Assembly: GCF_000717335.1 (NCBI RefSeq)
Contig: NZ_JNYZ01000009.1
Location: 62,001-126,000 of the forward strand
Length of the DNA stretch: 64,000 nucleotides
DNA from: Amycolatopsis jejuensis
GTDB lineage: Bacteria; Actinomycetota; Actinomycetes; Mycobacteriales; Pseudonocardiaceae
Direction: 5' to 3'
Part shown: piece by piece, positions 18,159 to 28,550 of the stretch
Position numbering within the stretch: the stretch's first letter is position 1
Layout: every line of letters begins with the position of its first letter
Position numbers and translations under genes: made by a program
Notes under the pieces: generated by a model
The model's database searches: none
The model's input: the letters and a program-made list of their open reading frames with translations, nothing else
What the model was told of the DNA's origin: nothing

Positions 18159-20018
18159 GTGGAAACCGCAGCGCCCGGGCAGCCGATGTCGCATCGGGAA
18201 ATCCTCAAGGCCTTCACCGGCCTGCTGCTCGCTTTGCTCGTGGCGCTGCTGTCTTCGACGATCGTGTCCAATGCACTGCCGACGATCCTCGCCGATCTGC
18301 ACGGTTCGCAGAGCGAGTACACCTGGGTCGTCACCGCGACGCTGCTGACGTCGACCGCCACCACCCCGATCTGGGGCAAACTTTCCGACCTGTTCAGCAA
18401 GAAACTGCTGTACCAGGTCGCGATCGTGGTCTTCACCTTCGGCTCGGTGCTCGGCGGGATCGCGCAGTCGATGCCGGAGCTGATCGCGTACCGCGCACTG
18501 CAGGGCGTCGGGCTCGGCGGGCTGCAGGCGCTGATCCAGGTCGTGATCGCGGCGATGATCGCGCCGCGCGACCGGGGCCGCTACACCGGGTACACCGGTG
18601 CGGTGTTCGCCGTCGCGACCGTGTCCGGACCGCTGATCGGCGGCCTGATCGTCGACTCGCCGCTGGGTTGGCGCTGGTGCTTCTGGGTGTGCGTGCCGCT
18701 GGCCGTGGTCGCGTTCGTGGTGCTCGGCCGCACGCTGAAACTGCCGGTGCTGAAGCGGAAAGTCCGCATCGACTGGCTCGGCGCGACCCTGCTCGTCGGC
18801 GGCGTGGCGTTGCTGCTGATCTGGATTTCGCTGGCGGGCGCGACTTTCCCGTGGATTTCGTGGTCGAGCGCCGCGTACGTCGGGGGTGCACTCGTTGCAC
18901 TCGCGTCGGCGGTATTCGTGGAAACGCGGGTGGCGGAGCCGGTGGTTCCGTTGCGGCTCTTCCGGAATCGTACGTTTACCTTGGCCGTGCTCGCGTCGCT
19001 GGCGGTCGGCACCGCGATGTTCGGCGGTTCGGTGTTCCTCGGGCAGTACTACCAGATCGCCCGTGGGTTCTCGCCGACGCACGCGGGTCTGATGACGCTG
19101 CCGATGGTGCTCGGCTTGGCCATCGCGTCGACCGGTGCCGGACAGGTCATCTCGCGGACCGGGCGCACGAAGCCGTTCATGGTCGCGGGCGGGATTCTGT
19201 TGCCTGCCGGGCTGTTCCTGCTCGCCACGGTGGACCACGCGACGAACCTGACGTTGATGGGCGGCTACCTCGCGCTGGTCGGCATCGGGCTGGGGTTCCT
19301 GATGCAGAACCTGGTGCTGGTGGTCCAGAACACCGTCGCGATGAAGGACATCGGCTCGTCGTCCTCGGTGGTCACGTTCTTCCGGTCGCTCGGCGGTGCG
19401 GCGGGGGTGTCCGCGCTGGGTGCGGTGCTGGCCGCGCGGGTGGCCACGAACATCGCGAACTCGTTGACCCACCTGGGAATGCCGGCCGGTGGTGCAGTGT
19501 CGGGCGGAGGCGGCGCGTTCAACATCGCCGCGCTGCCGCCTGCGTTGCAGCCGGTGGTGCGCGCGGCCTTCGGCGACGCGACGGGTACGGCGTTCCTCTT
19601 CGCGGCCTTCATTGCAGTGGTCACGTTTGTCGCGGTGCTGTTCATCAAGGAAGTGCCGCTGCGCCGCACGCTCGACGTGGACACCACGCCGGTCGTCGCT
19701 TCGCCGGTCGAGGTGACCACGGCACTGCGCGGACGCGTCCTCGCCGCTGACGGTCGTCCCCTGTCGGGCGTCGTGCTCACGCTCACCGATACGACCGGCC
19801 GTCAGGTGGACGTCGGACGTACAGGACGTACAGGCGCGTACGAGCTTTCGGCGGACACGGCAGGCGAACACGTGCTTCTCGCAACTTCAGGCGCGTCGCA
19901 GCCCGCGGTTTCGACAGTGCAGCTCGGAGGCACCCCGGTGTGGCACGACCTGCTGTTGGACCGGCGCTCTACTGAGAGTGTCATTCGGAGCGAACGCGAA
20001 GGCTCCTTCCGGCCCTGA
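18159..20018 (+). CDS. DHA2-type MFS exporter with C-terminal carboxypeptidase-regulatory-like domain
   Basis: 619 residues from a GTG seven bases after marR. The first 505 residues form a 14-helix drug:H+ antiporter-2 transporter, with the motif A loop GKLSDLFSKK and motif C VSGPLIGGLI. After the last helix a single beta-sandwich module of the CarboxypepD_reg type follows (about 521-600: GRVLAADGRPLSGVVLTLTD... GAYELSA), then a charged tail. Drug exporters of this family normally end after helix 14. With 14 helices the extra module would lie in the cytoplasm, which is unusual for this domain type. The exporter at 49918-52512 has three such modules, so the architecture is not a chance fusion. 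The substrate is unknown. Confidence 0.88.
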   Translation: METAAPGQPMSHREILKAFTGLLLALLVALLSSTIVSNALPTILADLHGSQSEYTWVVTATLLTSTATTPIWGKLSDLFSKKLLYQVAIVVFTFGSVLGGIAQSMPELIAYRALQGVGLGGLQALIQVVIAAMIAPRDRGRYTGYTGAVFAVATVSGPLIGGLIVDSPLGWRWCFWVCVPLAVVAFVVLGRTLKLPVLKRKVRIDWLGATLLVGGVALLLIWISLAGATFPWISWSSAAYVGGALVALASAVFVETRVAEPVVPLRLFRNRTFTLAVLASLAVGTAMFGGSVFLGQYYQIARGFSPTHAGLMTLPMVLGLAIASTGAGQVISRTGRTKPFMVAGGILLPAGLFLLATVDHATNLTLMGGYLALVGIGLGFLMQNLVLVVQNTVAMKDIGSSSSVVTFFRSLGGAAGVSALGAVLAARVATNIANSLTHLGMPAGGAVSGGGGAFNIAALPPALQPVVRAAFGDATGTAFLFAAFIAVVTFVAVLFIKEVPLRRTLDVDTTPVVASPVEVTTALRGRVLAADGRPLSGVVLTLTDTTGRQVDVGRTGRTGAYELSADTAGEHVLLATSGASQPAVSTVQLGGTPVWHDLLLDRRSTESVIRSEREGSFRP

Positions 20019-20051
20019 CCTGCGGCCGTGGCGCGGCGGTAGCGTCGATTC

Positions 20052-21239
20052 GTGACGCGGAGCCGGTTCGCGCTGCTCGGGGCGATGGGGATCGACAACT
20101 TCGGATCCGGCCTTTTCCTCCCGCTCGCCTTGCTCTACGTGACGCGGGTGCTGGGGGTCCCGCTCGCCGTGGCGGGCACGGCGGTCACCGTGGGGACCAC
20201 GGCGGGGCTGCTCGTCCCGCCGCTCGCCGGACGGCTGGTGGACCGCGCCGGGCCGCGGACGGGAGTGCTTGCGGCACAACTGCTCCAGGCCGCCGGGACC
20301 AGTGCGTACCTGCTCGCGAGCGGGGTCGGCGGCGTCGTGGTGGCGGCTGTCCTGCTGGGCGCCGGGCAGCAGTTGTTCCACAGCTGCCTGTTCGCGCTGA
20401 TCTCGGAGGTCGCCGGGGACGTGCCGAAGGACCGGCCGTTCGCCGAGGTCGGGATGGTGCGCGCGGGCGGGTTCGGGCTCGGCGGGCTGACGTCGTCGGG
20501 GCTGCTCACGTGGTTCGGCGATCGCGGGTACAGCGTGGCGCTCGTCGTGGACGTGATCACCTTCCTGGTCGCCGCGGCTCTGGTGGCCGCGTTCGTGCGC
20601 CCGGCTCAGCGGGTGGCCCGTGCGGTCCGCGCGCCCGCCGGAGTGCTGCGCAATCGCCCGTACCTCGCGCTGATCCTGCTCAGTGGAATGTTCGGGCTCT
20701 CCCTCGACTTCTTCCTGATCGGTACCCCGGTGTTCGTGCTCGACCGGCTGCACGCGCCGATCTGGCTGCCGGGCGCGATCCTGTTCCTGCTGACCGTGCT
20801 CACGAGCATCGGCGGCACCATCGCACTGCGGCTCACCCGGCGGCTCAGCCGGATCGACGCGATGCGTGCCGGGTCTGCGCTGTTCGCCGCGTGGTGCCTG
20901 GCCAGCCTCGGCGTGCTGCTCGTACCGCAGAGCTGGCAGGTGCCGTACCTGCTGGCTACTACGCTCGTGTACGCCGCCGGTGACCTCGTGTTCGGCCCGC
21001 GCTCCGGCGCGCTCGCCGAGGCCGCCGCACCGCCCGAGGCGAAGGGCCGCTACCTGGCCGCGTTTCAGTACGCGTTCACCGTGGCGCAGGTGCTCGCCCC
21101 GGCGGTGGTGTCGCTGTTCTCCGTGTCAGCGTGGTTACCCTGGGTCTTGGTCGGGGGTTGCGCTTGCCTCGCCGTGCTGGGGCTCGGCAGGCTGGGACCG
21201 AGGTTGCCCGCGGCAGCGGTGACGCCGATTCAGAGTTGA
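20052..21239 (+). CDS. MFS transporter, 12-helix type
   Basis: 395 residues from a GTG. Twelve hydrophobic segments and the motif A loop (GRLVDRAGPRTG) indicate a single-domain major facilitator with homology to drug or small-molecule exporters of the MdtG/YfcJ kind. It starts 33 bases after the exporter with the beta module but has no extra domain itself. It may be in the same transcript. The clpB HAIR operator begins within its last codons (21235), so heat-shock regulation of the next gene overlaps the 3' end of this one. The substrate cannot be inferred. Confidence 0.85.
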   Translation: MTRSRFALLGAMGIDNFGSGLFLPLALLYVTRVLGVPLAVAGTAVTVGTTAGLLVPPLAGRLVDRAGPRTGVLAAQLLQAAGTSAYLLASGVGGVVVAAVLLGAGQQLFHSCLFALISEVAGDVPKDRPFAEVGMVRAGGFGLGGLTSSGLLTWFGDRGYSVALVVDVITFLVAAALVAAFVRPAQRVARAVRAPAGVLRNRPYLALILLSGMFGLSLDFFLIGTPVFVLDRLHAPIWLPGAILFLLTVLTSIGGTIALRLTRRLSRIDAMRAGSALFAAWCLASLGVLLVPQSWQVPYLLATTLVYAAGDLVFGPRSGALAEAAAPPEAKGRYLAAFQYAFTVAQVLAPAVVSLFSVSAWLPWVLVGGCACLAVLGLGRLGPRLPAAAVTPIQS

Positions 21240-21255
21240 GCGGAACAGACTCAAG
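21235..21255. promoter_or_regulatory. HAIR operator (HspR site) upstream of clpB
   Basis: GTTGAGC-N7-ACTCAAG matches the HAIR consensus with exact 7-base spacing; the right half is perfect. It starts inside the end of the MFS gene. A TTATAC at 21266-21271 would be a suitable -10 box, so the operator would cover the -35 region. Confidence 0.9.
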
Positions 21256-21335
21256 TTTGCTGACGTTATACCTGTCGACTGGCCTTGGTCGGGCCGGTCA
21301 TCAGGGACTTTTCACGAACACGCATGAGGTGAGGG

Positions 21336-23936
21336 ATGGACGCTTTCAACCCGACCACGAAAACCCAGCAGGCGATCTCGTCCGCGGCGCAGGCGGCCAC
21401 CATGGCCGGCAACCCGCACGTGTCGGCCGCCCATTTGCTGGGCGCCCTGCTGGCGCAGGGCGAGGGGCTCACCGCGCCGCTGCTGACCGCGGTCGGGGCG
21501 GACCCGGAAGTGGTGCACAAGGAGCTCGAGCCGATCATTGCCGGGCTGCCGTCGGCGACTGGCGCGACCGTGTCGAGCCCGCAGTTCGACACCCACGCCG
21601 TCAAGTCGCTGACGCATGCGCAGAAGCTCGCGACCGAGCTCGGTGACGAGTACGTGTCCACCGAGCACCTGCTCGTCGGCCTCGCCACTGAGGGTGGCCA
21701 GGTCGCCGACCTGCTCAAGCGGCACGGCGCCACGCCGGATGCGCTCCGGGAGGCGTTCGCCAAGGTACGCGGGTCGGCGCGGATCACGAGCGCGGATCCG
21801 GAAAGCACGTTCAAGGCGCTGGAGAAGTACGGCGTCGACCTGACCGATCGTGCCCGCGCCGGCGAGCTGGACCCGGTGATCGGCCGGGACACCGAGATCC
21901 GCCGGGTCGTGCAGGTGCTTTCGCGGCGGACCAAGAACAACCCGGTACTGATCGGCGAACCTGGTGTCGGCAAGACGGCAATCGTCGAGGGTCTGGCCCA
22001 GCGGATCGTCGCGGGTGATGTGCCGGAATCGTTGCGGGGCAAGCGGGTCGTGGCTCTCGACCTCGGGTCGATGGTGGCCGGGGCGAAATACCGCGGTGAG
22101 TTCGAGGAGCGGCTGAAGGCCGTGCTCAAGGAGATCACCGACTCCGCGGGTGAGGTCATCACGTTCATCGACGAGCTGCACACCATCGTCGGCGCGGGTG
22201 CCACCGGCGAAGGCGGTGCGATGGACGCGGGCAACATGATCAAGCCGATGCTGGCTCGTGGTGAGCTGCGGATGGTCGGCGCTACCACGCTCGACGAATA
22301 CCGGCAGCACATCGAGAAGGACGCCGCGCTGGAGCGGCGTTTCCAGCAGGTGCTGGTGGGCGAGCCGTCGCCGGAGGACACGATCGCGATTCTGCGTGGC
22401 CTCAAGGAGCGTTACGAGGTACACCACGGCGTCCGGATCACGGACGCCGCACTCGTGGCCGCGGCGACGCTGTCGGACCGCTACATCACCGCGCGGTTCT
22501 TGCCGGACAAGGCAATCGACCTGGTCGACGAGGCGGCGTCCAAGCTGCGCATGGAGATCGACTCGCGGCCGGTGGAGATCGACGTGGTCGAACGGGCTGT
22601 GCGGCGGATGGAAATCGAGGAGATGGCACTGTCCAAGGAGGACGATGCCGCCTCGCTCGAGCGGTTGACCGCGCTTCGGGCAGAGCTGGCCGAGAAACGC
22701 GAAGAGCTCACCGCGCTCACCGCTCGCTGGCAGAACGAGAAAGGCTCCATCGAGCGGGTCCGTGAGCTGAAGGAGCAGCTGGAACAGCTGCGCGGCGAGT
22801 CGGAGCGCGCGGAACGCGACGGAGATCTCGGCAAGGCCGCGGAACTGCGGTACGGCCGGATTCCGGCGCTGGAAAAGGAGTTCGAGGCTGCCACGGCCGC
22901 GAACGAGGTCAGCAAGCAGAACGTGATGCTGAAGGAAGAGGTGGGTGCCGACGACGTCGCCGACGTGGTCAGCGCGTGGACCGGCATTCCGGCCGGGCGC
23001 CTGCTGGAAGGCGAGACGGGCAAGCTGCTCCGGATGGAGGAGGAGCTGAACCGGCGCGTGATCGGGCAGGACCAGGCGGTACAGGTCGTCGCGGACGCCG
23101 TGCGGCGCGCGCGGGCCGGCGTGGCCGACCCCGACCGGCCCACCGGGTCGTTCCTGTTCCTCGGCCCGACCGGCGTCGGCAAGACTGAGCTGGCGAAGGC
23201 GCTGGCGGAGTTCCTGTTCGACGACGAGCGCGCGATGCAGCGCATCGACATGAGCGAGTACTCCGAGAAGCATTCGGTGGCTCGCCTGGTCGGCGCGCCT
23301 CCGGGGTACGTCGGGTACGACCAGGGCGGGCAGCTCACCGAGGCCGTGCGGCGCCGTCCGTACACGGTGGTGCTGCTGGACGAGGTCGAAAAGGCGCACC
23401 CGGATGTGTTCGACGTGCTGCTGCAGGTGCTCGACGACGGCCGGCTGACGGATGGTCAGGGGCGGACGGTGGACTTCCGCAACACCATTCTGATCCTGAC
23501 GTCGAACCTCGGCTCGCAGGCGATCGCCGACCCGGCGCTCGACGAGCGGCAGCGGCGGGATGCGGTGCTGGACGTGGTGCAGCGGCAGTTCAAGCCGGAG
23601 TTCCTGAACCGGCTGGACGACATCGTCGTGTTCCACTCGCTCGGTACCGAGCAGCTGACGTCCATTGTGGATATTCAGATTGCCCGGCTGGCTCGGCGGC
23701 TGGCACAGCGGCGGTTGCATCTGGAGGTCACGGCCGGTGCTCGGGAGTGGTTGGCGCTCAACGGGTTCGATCCGATTTACGGCGCGCGGCCGTTGCGGCG
23801 GCTGGTGCAGTCGGCGATCGGGGATCAGCTGGCGAAGCAGCTTCTGTCCGGGGAGGTCCGGGACGGGGATACCGTTCGGGTGGACATTCCGGAGATCGAG
23901 GCTGGGGATACGTTGACTGTTGCCCGGGTGGACTGA
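21336..23936 (+). CDS. clpB: Disaggregase ClpB
   Basis: 866 residues. The Clp N domain (1-145) is followed by AAA module 1 with Walker A GEPGVGKT, a middle coiled-coil (about 410-520) rich in Glu/Arg/Leu, and AAA module 2 with GPTGVGKT and the GYVGYDQGG pore loop. The middle coiled-coil separates ClpB from ClpA/ClpC. It extracts proteins from aggregates together with the DnaK system encoded 8-10 kb upstream. The ATG at 21336 follows GAGGTGAGGG. HspR control is expected from the HAIR site. A strong hairpin terminator stands 41 bases downstream. Confidence 0.98.
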   Translation: MDAFNPTTKTQQAISSAAQAATMAGNPHVSAAHLLGALLAQGEGLTAPLLTAVGADPEVVHKELEPIIAGLPSATGATVSSPQFDTHAVKSLTHAQKLATELGDEYVSTEHLLVGLATEGGQVADLLKRHGATPDALREAFAKVRGSARITSADPESTFKALEKYGVDLTDRARAGELDPVIGRDTEIRRVVQVLSRRTKNNPVLIGEPGVGKTAIVEGLAQRIVAGDVPESLRGKRVVALDLGSMVAGAKYRGEFEERLKAVLKEITDSAGEVITFIDELHTIVGAGATGEGGAMDAGNMIKPMLARGELRMVGATTLDEYRQHIEKDAALERRFQQVLVGEPSPEDTIAILRGLKERYEVHHGVRITDAALVAAATLSDRYITARFLPDKAIDLVDEAASKLRMEIDSRPVEIDVVERAVRRMEIEEMALSKEDDAASLERLTALRAELAEKREELTALTARWQNEKGSIERVRELKEQLEQLRGESERAERDGDLGKAAELRYGRIPALEKEFEAATAANEVSKQNVMLKEEVGADDVADVVSAWTGIPAGRLLEGETGKLLRMEEELNRRVIGQDQAVQVVADAVRRARAGVADPDRPTGSFLFLGPTGVGKTELAKALAEFLFDDERAMQRIDMSEYSEKHSVARLVGAPPGYVGYDQGGQLTEAVRRRPYTVVLLDEVEKAHPDVFDVLLQVLDDGRLTDGQGRTVDFRNTILILTSNLGSQAIADPALDERQRRDAVLDVVQRQFKPEFLNRLDDIVVFHSLGTEQLTSIVDIQIARLARRLAQRRLHLEVTAGAREWLALNGFDPIYGARPLRRLVQSAIGDQLAKQLLSGEVRDGDTVRVDIPEIEAGDTLTVARVD

Positions 23937-23977
23937 GGAACTGTTGCGGTGGGGCACCCCGAAGCCCAATTGTGACT

Positions 23978-24036
23978 ACGGTCCGGGGTTGCTTGTCAAG
24001 GCGGGAAAGATGCCTTGACAAGCAACCCCGGACCGT
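23978..24036 (+). terminator. Strong hairpin terminator of clpB
   Basis: Perfect 25-base arms (starting ACGGTCCGGGGTTGC and ending GCAACCCCGGACCGT) flank a 9-base loop and are followed by GTTTTGG. The next gene is on the same strand, so this isolates the clpB transcript. Confidence 0.9.
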
Positions 24037-24120
24037 GTTTTGGCTTCGTATCGGGGTGCAGGGCCGGGTCTGGCTGCCGGGTCTCGTGGGGTGCGCGGGG
24101 TGCGGCTCGGGCGGTGGCCT

Positions 24121-24177
24121 AAGTCCGTGAAGGGAACCATGAGGGAATCTGATTCCGTGAAGGTGGCCTTCACGGAA
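24121..24177. repeat. Palindromic dispersed element, copy 2
   Basis: It shares AAGTCCGTGAAGGGAACCAT and a GGAAT-CNG-ATTCC core with the element at 9953-10011. The right end differs and forms its own dyad, TTCCGTGAAGG-TGG-CCTTCACGGAA (24153-24177). The rest of the gap 23937-24307 holds only the clpB terminator and this element. Confidence 0.85.
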
Positions 24178-24307
24178 CGGCGGCGGCGCGGGGGGCGCCA
24201 GCGAAAGGCGATTTGTCGACGTAACCGTGGGGGTTTGGCCGAAAGGGGGCGTGCGACACGGGGCGGCCCTCCTGGTGGTTGGGGCTTGCAGCGATACCCT
24301 GACCGGC

Positions 24308-25189
24308 GTGGGTATTTCGGCGTGGATCTGGTTTGTCATCGCCGCCGTCGCGCTGGTGGTGGGCCTTGGCCTGCTGTTTGCCGACCGGGCCAAGGAAGGT
24401 TCGCGCAACCGTGAGCGGATGCGCTGGGCCCAGCTGCGTGGGTGGCAGTTCGTCGAGGAGGACGAACGGTTGCCGCGGCAGTGGGCCGGTGGGGCGATCG
24501 GCTACTTCGGTGCGGAGGCGGCGGTGAACGTCGTCGCGGGGTCCACCTTCACCTCCGACGGGCGCCGTCCCGTGTTCATCTTCGACATCGAGTCCCAGGG
24601 GCAGGTGCCTGCGGTCGTGGTGGCCGTGCGGTGCAACAAGACGCATCGGGTACCCGTCGAGATGTGGCTGTCCAGCGTGCCGTTCCAGCGCGAGAACATG
24701 CCGGAGATGCTCGGTCCGATCGGGCAGCGGTACGCGTTCGCCGATGACGCCGAGGGGGCCCGCCAGGTCATCACCCAGGAGCTCGTCGACGCGGCTGACC
24801 AGCTCGGCGGCGACGTCGGCGTGGCCTGGCTCGAGAACGAGTGGGTGCTGGCGAGCGTGGTACCCGGCGCGGGCCCGTCCCGGCTCGAGCGGTTGTTGCG
24901 CGACCTCGGCGAGATCGCCGACATCGTCGACCCGTTCGATGAGGACTACGACTCCACCGGTACCTGGACTCCCACCACGGGCACCCCGGCTCCGTCTCCG
25001 GCGGACACCCGGGTCACGCAGCCGGTGGACAGCCGTGCGGTCGAGACCCAGGCGCCGTCCCCGGCAGACACTCGTACCACCGAGCGGCAGCCGTCCCCGC
25101 CCGAGCCGCGGACTCCGCCAGGGGGTCCGAGCACTTCCGGTGCTGTTCCGCCGCCCCGCCCGGTGGAGAATCCCGGCGAAGAGAACTGA
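24308..25189 (+). CDS. Membrane-anchored protein of unknown function
   Basis: 293 residues from a GTG directly before the hydrophobic segment WIWFVIAAVALVVGLGLLFA. A soluble domain of about 200 residues follows (WAQLRGWQFVEEDERLPRQW..., GRRPVFIFDIESQGQ..., then a region with ITQELVDAADQLGGDVGVAWLENEWVLASVV), and the last 80 residues are Pro/Thr-rich with PSPADTR repeated. The arrangement resembles actinobacterial DUF3137/DUF3239-like one-helix proteins but I cannot name a family with confidence. There is no good Shine-Dalgarno; a GATACC box 16 bases upstream suggests a short-leader transcript. It ends at a shared terminator. Confidence 0.65.
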   Translation: MGISAWIWFVIAAVALVVGLGLLFADRAKEGSRNRERMRWAQLRGWQFVEEDERLPRQWAGGAIGYFGAEAAVNVVAGSTFTSDGRRPVFIFDIESQGQVPAVVVAVRCNKTHRVPVEMWLSSVPFQRENMPEMLGPIGQRYAFADDAEGARQVITQELVDAADQLGGDVGVAWLENEWVLASVVPGAGPSRLERLLRDLGEIADIVDPFDEDYDSTGTWTPTTGTPAPSPADTRVTQPVDSRAVETQAPSPADTRTTERQPSPPEPRTPPGGPSTSGAVPPPRPVENPGEEN

Positions 25190-25190
25190 A

Positions 25191-25228
25191 AAACCGCCCG
25201 GCCGCACATCCCAGCGGCCGGGCGGTTT
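25191..25228. terminator. Bidirectional hairpin between convergent genes
   Basis: AAACCGCCCGGCCGC and its complement GCGGCCGGGCGGTTT flank an 8-base loop. The A-run on one side and T-run on the other let it act in both directions, for the gene ending at 25189 and the arabinosyltransferase gene ending at 25230. Confidence 0.9.
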
Positions 25229-25229
25229 C

Positions 25230-28200
25230 TTATGACTCGCCGGTCGGATTGGCGGGCTTGGCCAGCGGGCCGGGCGACCACAGACCCCAATGCGTCACCG
25301 GCCGCTCGTGCAGGGCCGCGGTTGCCGGGAGGGCCGCCGCGACGTCCGGCTTCACCTCGTACAACGTGCCCCAGTCACGGTCGACGTCGCCTTCCAGGTA
25401 CGTCGGCAGGGCTTCCATCGTGGTCGTCACGTCCATCCAGCCGAACGGGCCGCCGCCCGCGGGTGCGGACCAGTACCGGCCGACCGTGCGCAGGTCTTCG
25501 CCCGCGCTGATGCGGAACTTCGGGACCTCCGCGACGCCGTCGTGGATCGACGACGGCCGCAGGCACGGGTGCTGCGCCGCGGCCGCCCACTCCAGGAACG
25601 CGGGCGAAGTGCCGACCACCTCGGTCATTTTCGCGATCTTCGGTGCCCGCGGTGCGCTGAAGGCGAGCCAGCCGTCGTCACCGAGGCCGCGGCTCTTGGC
25701 CACGATCCGGACCCGGTCGGCGTCCGCGGGCACGCTCGCCCGCGAGTCGCGCCACGCCGGTCCGCCCTTCTTGCCGAGCTCCTGGCTGCCCAGCACGGCG
25801 AAGCCCCCGGGCGTGTCCTTGCCGAATTCGGCGACCAGCGAGTTCGGTTCGTCGGCCTTGCCCGCGACGGCGACCACGATCGGCACGTCACCGGCTCGCG
25901 CGCGCTCCGGGATCGGGTACCACTCGGTACGGAGGTCGCCCGCGTTGTCGCCGGAGGAGTGGTAGCTGCCCCAGATCGGCGCATTGCCCTTGCCCAGCTG
26001 GTACGGCGGCTTCCACTTGCCGGTGTCCGGGGGCAGCCCGCCGCCGGTCACGAACCCCTCCTGCGTACTGCCGAGCCACTCCTGCGGATTCGCCTTGGTG
26101 TCCGGCGGCGGCGTCCAGCCCGGCGCGGCGGCCTGCGGCTGCGGACCGGCCGTGAGGACCCCGGCGAGCGGATCGCGTTCGACCTGGATGTAGTCCGACA
26201 GCCCGCAGCTCGCCCCGGCCAGCTGCCGCACGTTGTCCGCGCCCATGCTGTAGGTGTCCGAGCGCTTTTCGATCACCTTGGTGAGGCTGCCGATCTCGAA
26301 CAGCACCAGCACCGCACACACGGTGGACAGCGGCGCGAGCCCGAGCCGCAATGCGCGTCCACGGTTCTCCACATCGGACTGCGACAGCGGCCTCGGTGGT
26401 ACGAACGGCTCGTGCTCGTTGTGTTTCACGTGCTCGATGACCGCGACCGTCAGCGCAACCCCGGCCGCCACCAACGCCATCGTGCTGAGCCGGATCCCGA
26501 AGAGCTGCGGCGGCAGGTCGAACCACGGCACGCCCCATTCCGAGACGTACCACCACGCGTTCGGTCCCGTCGACGCCAGCGCGACGATCACCATCAGCCC
26601 GGCGAAGAACGCCGCCCGGTTACGCCGGGACAGCAAAACCGTGGTGCCGGTGGCCAGTGCGGTGAGCGCGGCGAGCGGCCCGCCGATCGCGACCAGCATG
26701 CCGAAATGGTGCGTGTGCTTGGTCGGCGCGAGTGCAAGGACCACAAAGGACAGTGCGCTGATTCCGAGCAGCCGTCGGCTCGGCCCGAGCGCGGCACCCG
26801 GAATGTTGCCGCGCCGCAACAGCACCACCGCGCAGGTCGCGAGGCACAGGAAGACCAGCAGCACCGGGAACCGCCGCGTCATCGAGCCGTCCGGGCTGTC
26901 GCTGAACAGCATCGAATAGCGGTTCAGCTCGGTGTACCACGCCCCGGTCGGCCCGAGCTGGGACCGCAGCCGCACGGATTCCCAAGCCCCGCGCAGAGTC
27001 TGGTCGCAGAAGATCAACGTGAGGATCACGAGCCCGGACGCGGCGATCGGCGCGAGCACCGGAACCCAGCCGAACTGACGCGCATGCCGTAGCACGGTTT
27101 TCGCCAGCGGTTTCAGCCCCACCACGAACGGCAGCACAGCCATCAGCCCGTGCGGGTTCACCGCGACGCACAGCGCGGCCACGGTCAGGCCGATCGCGGC
27201 CGGACCCAGCCGCCGCGTCGCCACGGCGCGTTCCACCGTGCAGATCGAGATCAGCGACAGCAGCGCAACCAGGTTCTCCGGGCGAAGGCCGTTGTTGTAC
27301 GGCAGCCAGAAGGCCAGGAACACCGCGCCGGCCGCCCAGCCGGCCGCGCTGCTGGTCCGCACCTGTTTACCCAGGCGGGGTAGTACTCCGCGGCTGATCA
27401 GGAGCCAGCACGCTACGCCCATCAGCAGCGACGGCAGCCGCATCCACGGGATGAGGGTGCTGACCTTCGTCATCGCCGCGTAGATGTCCACGAACCACGC
27501 CATCGGCGCGTCCGGAGCGGCAAACCATCGGTAGTACTCGCCGATGTACCCCGCGTCGCCACGGACGCGCGCCATCGTGAGGAAGTACCCGTCGTCGGCG
27601 GTCATCGCGCCGATCAGCCACCACACCACGAGTGTGCCGAGCACGGCGACGTCCAGGAACTTCAGCCGCCACCAGCCGCGGGCCGCGAGCTTCGGCGCCC
27701 GGCGTCCGCTGAGCCGGTCCAGCCGGTACAGCGCAATCACGGCGCCGAGGAAGCAGAGCACGGACAGCACGATGGCGGCCAGCTTGATGCCGGTCGCGGT
27801 GCTGTCCCAGCGGTTGTCGACCTGTGCGGACACGGTGAGACCGCGGGTGTCGTCCTGGCCGGTGAGGTCCGAGAAAATGCCGGTGACCTGCGGCCGGTGG
27901 TCGCCGGTCACGTCGGCGAGGCGGGTGGCGGCGACGAACGCGGTGGTGCGCTGTGCGTCGCTGTGCACGGTGACCGCGCAGGCGCCGTCGCCGATCGGCA
28001 CGGTACCCAGCTGCTGGCCGCGCGAGGAGAGCGAGAGCTGTCCGTCACCGACCTGCAGGGCCATCCCGGTGACGACGCCGGTGCTGGAGTTCGGCGGGTT
28101 GGTGCCGAACAGCGTCGCGGTCCCGCCGGTACGGGCGTCCAGCGCGCGGGCGGTCGCGCACGGGACCTTCGCGTCGAGCGACAGCGGCGCCTGCGCGGTG

Positions 28201-28412
28201 AGCGGCGCGGACACCGCCCGGGTGCCCTGCGCGGTCGGCCATTCCAGCGTGGTCTGCTGCAGCGTGACCGGGAGAAACGGCACGGCAATGGCCAGAATTG
28301 CCCCGGCAATACCGAAAACCGCCGCGAGCAACCGCACCCGTCGCGCGGACCGGCTTCTGCCCGCGCCGACCGGCGGCGCCGTTTCGGCTACAGCAGATTC
28401 GAGGTCGACCAC
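25230..28412 (-). CDS. Arabinosyltransferase (EmbA/B/C family)
   Basis: About 1060 residues, close to the 1090 usual for mycobacterial Emb proteins. An N-terminal helix is followed by a beta-rich extracytoplasmic domain (to about 220), a block of about a dozen membrane helices (220-690), and a large C-terminal carbohydrate-binding region (to the end). The GT-C catalytic pair is visible as Asp-Asp near residues 273-274 (TADDGYFLTMAR), where decaprenyl-phosphoarabinose is used. The enzyme polymerises arabinan of cell-wall arabinogalactan outside the membrane and is the ethambutol target family. The three paralogs cannot be told apart here and no second emb gene is visible, so no letter is given. 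The GTG at 28412 is a likely start; no good Shine-Dalgarno is seen. Confidence 0.92.
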   Translation of the reverse strand: MVDLESAVAETAPPVGAGRSRSARRVRLLAAVFGIAGAILAIAVPFLPVTLQQTTLEWPTAQGTRAVSAPLTAQAPLSLDAKVPCATARALDARTGGTATLFGTNPPNSSTGVVTGMALQVGDGQLSLSSRGQQLGTVPIGDGACAVTVHSDAQRTTAFVAATRLADVTGDHRPQVTGIFSDLTGQDDTRGLTVSAQVDNRWDSTATGIKLAAIVLSVLCFLGAVIALYRLDRLSGRRAPKLAARGWWRLKFLDVAVLGTLVVWWLIGAMTADDGYFLTMARVRGDAGYIGEYYRWFAAPDAPMAWFVDIYAAMTKVSTLIPWMRLPSLLMGVACWLLISRGVLPRLGKQVRTSSAAGWAAGAVFLAFWLPYNNGLRPENLVALLSLISICTVERAVATRRLGPAAIGLTVAALCVAVNPHGLMAVLPFVVGLKPLAKTVLRHARQFGWVPVLAPIAASGLVILTLIFCDQTLRGAWESVRLRSQLGPTGAWYTELNRYSMLFSDSPDGSMTRRFPVLLVFLCLATCAVVLLRRGNIPGAALGPSRRLLGISALSFVVLALAPTKHTHHFGMLVAIGGPLAALTALATGTTVLLSRRNRAAFFAGLMVIVALASTGPNAWWYVSEWGVPWFDLPPQLFGIRLSTMALVAAGVALTVAVIEHVKHNEHEPFVPPRPLSQSDVENRGRALRLGLAPLSTVCAVLVLFEIGSLTKVIEKRSDTYSMGADNVRQLAGASCGLSDYIQVERDPLAGVLTAGPQPQAAAPGWTPPPDTKANPQEWLGSTQEGFVTGGGLPPDTGKWKPPYQLGKGNAPIWGSYHSSGDNAGDLRTEWYPIPERARAGDVPIVVAVAGKADEPNSLVAEFGKDTPGGFAVLGSQELGKKGGPAWRDSRASVPADADRVRIVAKSRGLGDDGWLAFSAPRAPKIAKMTEVVGTSPAFLEWAAAAQHPCLRPSSIHDGVAEVPKFRISAGEDLRTVGRYWSAPAGGGPFGWMDVTTTMEALPTYLEGDVDRDWGTLYEVKPDVAAALPATAALHERPVTHWGLWSPGPLAKPANPTGES

Positions 28413-28550
28413 GCCCAGGAGGTTAGCCAAACGGGAATGGGCTTCCCGCCGGGGACTCTCTCGACGACAGCGCCCGCTGGTCGGGACCACCCTGGGTAAG
28501 TAATCGCCGGGTCCATTCCGGCGAATGGGTGAAGATCGCGGCCGGTGAAA

